Shown here piece after piece: positions 60,400 to 64,000 of a DNA stretch of 64,000 nt. The position numbers and the translations under genes were made by a program. Each line of letters begins with the position of its first letter. The first letter of the stretch is position 1. The DNA is from Casuarius casuarius (taxonomy: Eukaryota; Chordata; Aves; Casuariiformes; Casuariidae), in assembly GCA_003342895.1 (NCBI GenBank), contig PTFA01000035.1, positions 4,381,114 to 4,445,113 of the forward strand, read 5' to 3'. Under the pieces are notes generated by a model. It had not been told where the DNA came from and did not search any database. It was given only the letters and a program-made list of their open reading frames with translations.

Positions 60400-61012
60400 G
60401 ACGCATCCGTGCTGAACACAGAACCAAAAAAAGCCAGAAAGGGGCCGGGCATCGTCAGGAAAGCGATGCCCATGGGAAAACGAGGCAAGAGGCCACCGTT
60501 TTGCTGCTACATGAGACTTCGATGTGCCCGTGTCCCGAGTGTGGCCGGAGGAGGGGCAGGAGGGCCTCGTGGGGCTCCCGCTGTGTTTCACCATTTCACA
60601 TTTCACCATTTGCGTTCAACGGAGGGGCAGGGAGCTGGGGGGAGGCTGCGCTGTGAGGAGAAGCTGCTGCAGGTTCGCAGAAGCTTCTGGAACCTTCCCC
60701 CCCCCCCTCCCCCCCCGCAGCAGGGGCCAGGCTGGACCCGCTTCCCTGGCCAGAGGGGCGGCGGTGCCGCTGCCAGGGTGGGCACAGCGGGCCAGCACCA
60801 CGAAATGCGGGGGGCAGAGGAGGAAGGGGGCATATTTATGTAGGGGGGCAGGCGGGGGGGCCCTGGGGGCTGTCTGCGCGGGAAGGGCAGCACGGGTGCC
60901 TGAGGGCAGCCGGCCGTGAGGGAGCGGCGGCGGCGCAGGTCGCTTCCCGGGAATGGTGCGCCCTGAGCGGCGGGAGGCAGGTGGCGGAGCAGCCATGTGA
61001 GCAGCGTAGGTG
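60400..61012 (+). promoter_or_regulatory. CpG island, candidate promoter and first exon of PXYLP1
   Basis: About 600 bases are GC-rich, with the densest CpG at 60740-61010 and an abrupt fall to AT-rich DNA afterwards. Inside lie a C11-T-C8 tract (60697-60716), a weak TATA-like CATATTTATG at about 60830, and possible donors (GGCAG|GTGGCG at about 60978, AGC|GTAGGT at about 61005). From remembered amniote gene order, PXYLP1 (a phosphoxylose phosphatase of the glycosaminoglycan linker pathway) follows SPSB4 on the same strand with a non-coding first exon. That assignment is an inference. No PXYLP1 coding sequence is visible, so the symbol is left blank. Confidence 0.5.
60697..60716 (+). repeat. 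Poly-C tract C11-T-C8
   Basis: Eleven C, one T and eight C at the start of the densest CpG stretch. The opposite strand is G-rich with quadruplex potential, a common feature of promoters. Confidence 0.9.
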
Positions 61013-64000
61013 CTTCTCGGTTTTGGGTGCTTTTCAGCCCTTCAGGCCCTCCACCTTTGTCAGATTTGAATCAAAACCTGCGGGGAGATTAAAAGCTGTT
61101 CTGCTTCCCCTCCCCTCGCACCAGGCGCAGTTTTTCTCTCCTTTTCCACAGTAGCATTTAACTTTTGTGCTTGGCTTCCTACAGCCTTAATTGCATCGCA
61201 GAGGGAAAATGAGTTTTATACTTCATATTATCACTGTATTTTTCTTGCCTGTATGCAGGTACCTATGTAAAGTCAGCGATCCACCTTGGACCGTGTCCTG
61301 TGGTGGCATCTTCAGATTTTTTTTCCTGAGTGAATTCATGAGTTGATGTTAAATAATCGTAAGCTTGGTCAAATCGATCCATTTTAGTTTATAAACTGTG
61401 GAGAGATTGTAGCCCAAGGTGACGTGGCAAGAGACCACAAGCTCTTTGGTTAGTATAAAATAAAGATATGATGTTTTGTGTTAGCACACAGTGTTGGCTG
61501 TTAGCAATTTTAGTAATCCAGCACAGCCCACTCAGGCAGACTGACAAATATTTGTATTTTTCTTCCTTTTTCTTACAGCATCCTTTCCTAATTTCACTTA
61601 AGAGGCTGTGATATGATAATTGTGTTACAGAAATTTTTGCTTAATCGCATCAATATTCCGTATTTGGCTTCATGTTTTACAACACTGTACATAGATTATT
61701 GCATAATAGTTCATGCCCTGTTAAGTCTGTTCCTTAATTAACTCCAAAGAGTGAAATACAGCATATATTCAGCACTTTCTGCAAGGGAAGTTTGTGAATG
61801 CATTGAGCTGCTTGTCACAGGAGAAGCGATACTTCTGATACTAGGTACCTTGGGGTTTACTTGATTGCAGCTCTTCTAAATCGGAGTTTCAGGTTTCTCA
61901 TAATTCAGAGTAATAGGAAAGATTAGAAAAATGTGGCTATTCTATGATCTTAGTTTCCAAGATTTACTGTTATAAATCACCCTAAAAGCCTGCAGCTGCT
62001 GCTGAAAAGGGTAGTTCTGTCTTCTGTAATTCCCAGAAATGCTTGTGCCCTCCCTTCTCGAGCTGGTATTAGCAGTTGTGTGGTCATGTGGGAACTGGAA
62101 GAAAAAGATAAATCTTCAGCCGTATCAGCATGCTGATCTGGCTTGCCATGTACTGGCAATTGCTAGTGGTGGCGCAAACTAGGGCAGGAACATACAGACG
62201 TGAGTGTGGGTTCAGCTGGGTTGAAGCTGAACGTGAAACCACATCTTAAGAAGCAACATGAAAAAGGAGGGGTTAATCTTTTGTGCAGAACTACTCTGTC
62301 TTGAAAGAGACTTCTGTGTTACTTCCATCTTTTTAGCCTATAGACTCTTGTACCCAGCTGTTACCACCTTTCTGTATGCAGTGCAATGCAATCTTTCTTC
62401 CTCTCTCTCTCATTTTACATTTTTTTTAAATTGGCTATTTGCAAATAAGAAACATTTTCTCAGTTTGCATGTTCCATTTCCTGTTGTGCTGCTTATCCAG
62501 CATTCCTCAATACAGTCGAGTATTTACTGAGCAGAGGGAAGGTCCACTAGCTAAGGAAATGGGAGATATATGTGAAATCCTTAGTGTGAAATCCTTAGTT
62601 TTGGTAAACTAATACTTCATCCCAACATGTTTTTGGTTTTTTTCCCTGATTTCTGTTAATCTTGAAAGGTAGGTAATTTGCTGTTACCAGATTATGGATG
62701 GTAGCCCATTTTGTCTTTTTCAGGCCCTCATAAATAAATCTTAGTGAAAATACTTACTTATCAGTTCGGGTTTTTTCCTTTTTTTTGACCTTTCTGTTGT
62801 TTCAGCAACTTGGGCTTTTTTGGTTATTTGAAAGCAACTGAAAATTACTATTTTAGGGAATTACTCTTTTTAGAGCTCTATAGCTCACAGTACATTTTGT
62901 AGATGTTATTCAGTTCCAAACCTTTCCTCAGGAAAGTTTATTTTCATTATTTTTTGAATAGTCACTTGATATTGAACACTGTCTTTTTTTTCCACAATAT
63001 GCATCTTACTGACACATTGATTTATAGTCCTTTCAGCTTTAAAGGCGAAGTCCTATATACCGTAGCAGACAACCACCAGCTTCCTTTGAATTTTCTTAAA
63101 ACGACCTGAAGATTCTCTAATCCTCTCTTAAATGTTTTATTCGTTTGAGATGCAGATATGGCATTCTAATTAAATGCTTCATATTTGAAATACTGTAAAC
63201 AGTCAACAGGACCAGAATTTCCGTATGGTACATAAGCTAGTGTTTCCTGATAAATAGTTTCTATCCTAATGGGAATATTTTGAATGTTCAGATAGTTTCT
63301 GTGATGATAGGAATTCATTGAAAGGCCGCATGAGCTTATTTTTGGCCTTGTTTTCCTTACACTGCCACTCAGTGGTCAGTACTGTTGTGTCATGTAGAGA
63401 TTCCAACTTTTGATGGTTGAAAAATTGCTATCCCAAATGTTCAGCTCTTTGTCTTGGGAGTTCTTATTTCATGATAGGATTACACTGGAACTAAGTCTCA
63501 GCATTCAGAATAAGCCTTGCTACATCTCCAGATGAAAACTTGTTTAACCACAAAGTTTTCAGGCAAAGCAACTGAATCCTGTGCCAAGAACTTGCTGTTC
63601 TTGTGACACAGAGAAACAAGATGACGCTCCCAATTAGAGAAACGTGAGAATCGTGTAAAAGCAAATAGTCTTGCTTTGTTTTTTTAATTTCTCTCTCCCA
63701 TTAATGTTACATATGAAAATCGAGAGGTATTGTCTAACTTAGATGGATCATCTGCTTCAAAGGCCAGTGAAGAACTGGGAACATCCAGAGGCCAACTTGT
63801 CCTAGCCTGAAGGAATTCCAGTGAAATGAAAAAGGAGGGAGTTTGGGAAGTGAAATGAAACATTTTTCAGTTGATATTTTAAAATTTAAAAACAGTTTAA
63901 TTATATTCAGTGAATTGAATGTATTTGAATGCAAAATATTATTTTAAATGACAATTTATTTCTATTTTAATGTTTTTGTAATTGTTTTAATTTGGGGGTT
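61013..64000 (+). other. AT-rich sequence downstream of the CpG island (possible first intron of PXYLP1)
   Basis: No coding exon is recognised. Short T-rich stretches and a small 14-bp direct repeat (TGTGAAATCCTTAG at about 62571-62599) are present. If the CpG island is a + strand promoter, this is the start of its first intron. Otherwise it is intergenic. Confidence 0.4.

Noticed and set aside
60391..60843. 150-codon plus-strand frame over the CpG island
   Set aside because: Overlapping frames exist in other phases and on the opposite strand. The sequence is Gly/Arg/Pro-rich because of the island and does not match the known start of PXYLP1.
62903..63109. Frame starting MLF, considered as a PXYLP1 N-terminus
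   Set aside because: Only the first three residues agree. The hydrophobic signal-anchor pattern and the following conserved segment are absent.
1..64000. Search for an endogenous retrovirus, CRISPR array, rRNA or operon-like system
   Set aside because: No LTR pair, gag or pol motif, regularly spaced direct repeats, rRNA sequence or gene cluster was found on either strand.

Overview
This window looks like vertebrate, probably avian (at least sauropsid), nuclear genomic DNA. No bacterial-style gene layout, CRISPR array, operon or intact mobile element is visible. The support for a bird or reptile is indirect: the recognisable transposon debris is old CR1-type LINE sequence and MIR-like SINE fragments, there is no L1 or Alu, repeat density is low, and the one recognisable exon sits in a locus order (SPSB4 then PXYLP1) that I recall from amniotes. 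Nearly all long open frames here are chance frames in GC-rich patches, and I do not annotate them as genes.

The only protein-coding sequence I can support is a 128-base terminal coding exon on the + strand at 46141-46268. It encodes the last 41 residues of a SPRY-domain SOCS-box protein, best matched to SPSB4: a BC box (PLMDLCRRSI), a Cul5 box (LPLP) and the C-terminus LKNYLQYQ, then a stop. A good branch point, polypyrimidine tract and AG acceptor precede it. A 3' UTR of about 1.2 kb follows, ending at two AATAAA signals at 47432-47456. By this reading, positions 1-46140 are the 3' part of one long SPSB4 intron, with the earlier exons upstream of the window.

The intron (1-46140) is AT-rich background interrupted by many short GC- and CpG-rich patches of 0.1-0.6 kb. 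Several end at or near a strong splice-donor sequence (16904, 20895, 31221, 33495), so some may be unannotated first exons of non-coding or alternative transcripts. The intron also holds microsatellites, poly-C/poly-G tracts, two short assembly gaps (4988-5022 and 41247-41271), a perfect 54-bp tandem duplication (40929-41036), a CRE site, and fragments of CR1, MIR-like and palindromic ancient repeats.

The interval 47476-60380 is AT-rich, CpG-poor intergenic DNA. It contains ancient repeats, the clearest being a decayed minus-strand CR1 LINE at about 57140-58165. At 60400-61012 there is a CpG island with promoter character. Its position and expected synteny suggest it could be the promoter and non-coding first exon of PXYLP1 (+ strand), but no coding sequence of that gene is visible. 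The remainder (61013-64000) would then be its first intron.

I found no convincing new biological system. The best leads are the splice-donor-tipped GC patches in the intron, the marked drop in CpG frequency near 43.6 kb, the 54-bp duplication and the CpG island downstream of SPSB4. Repeat family names come from remembered consensus sequences and need a library search.
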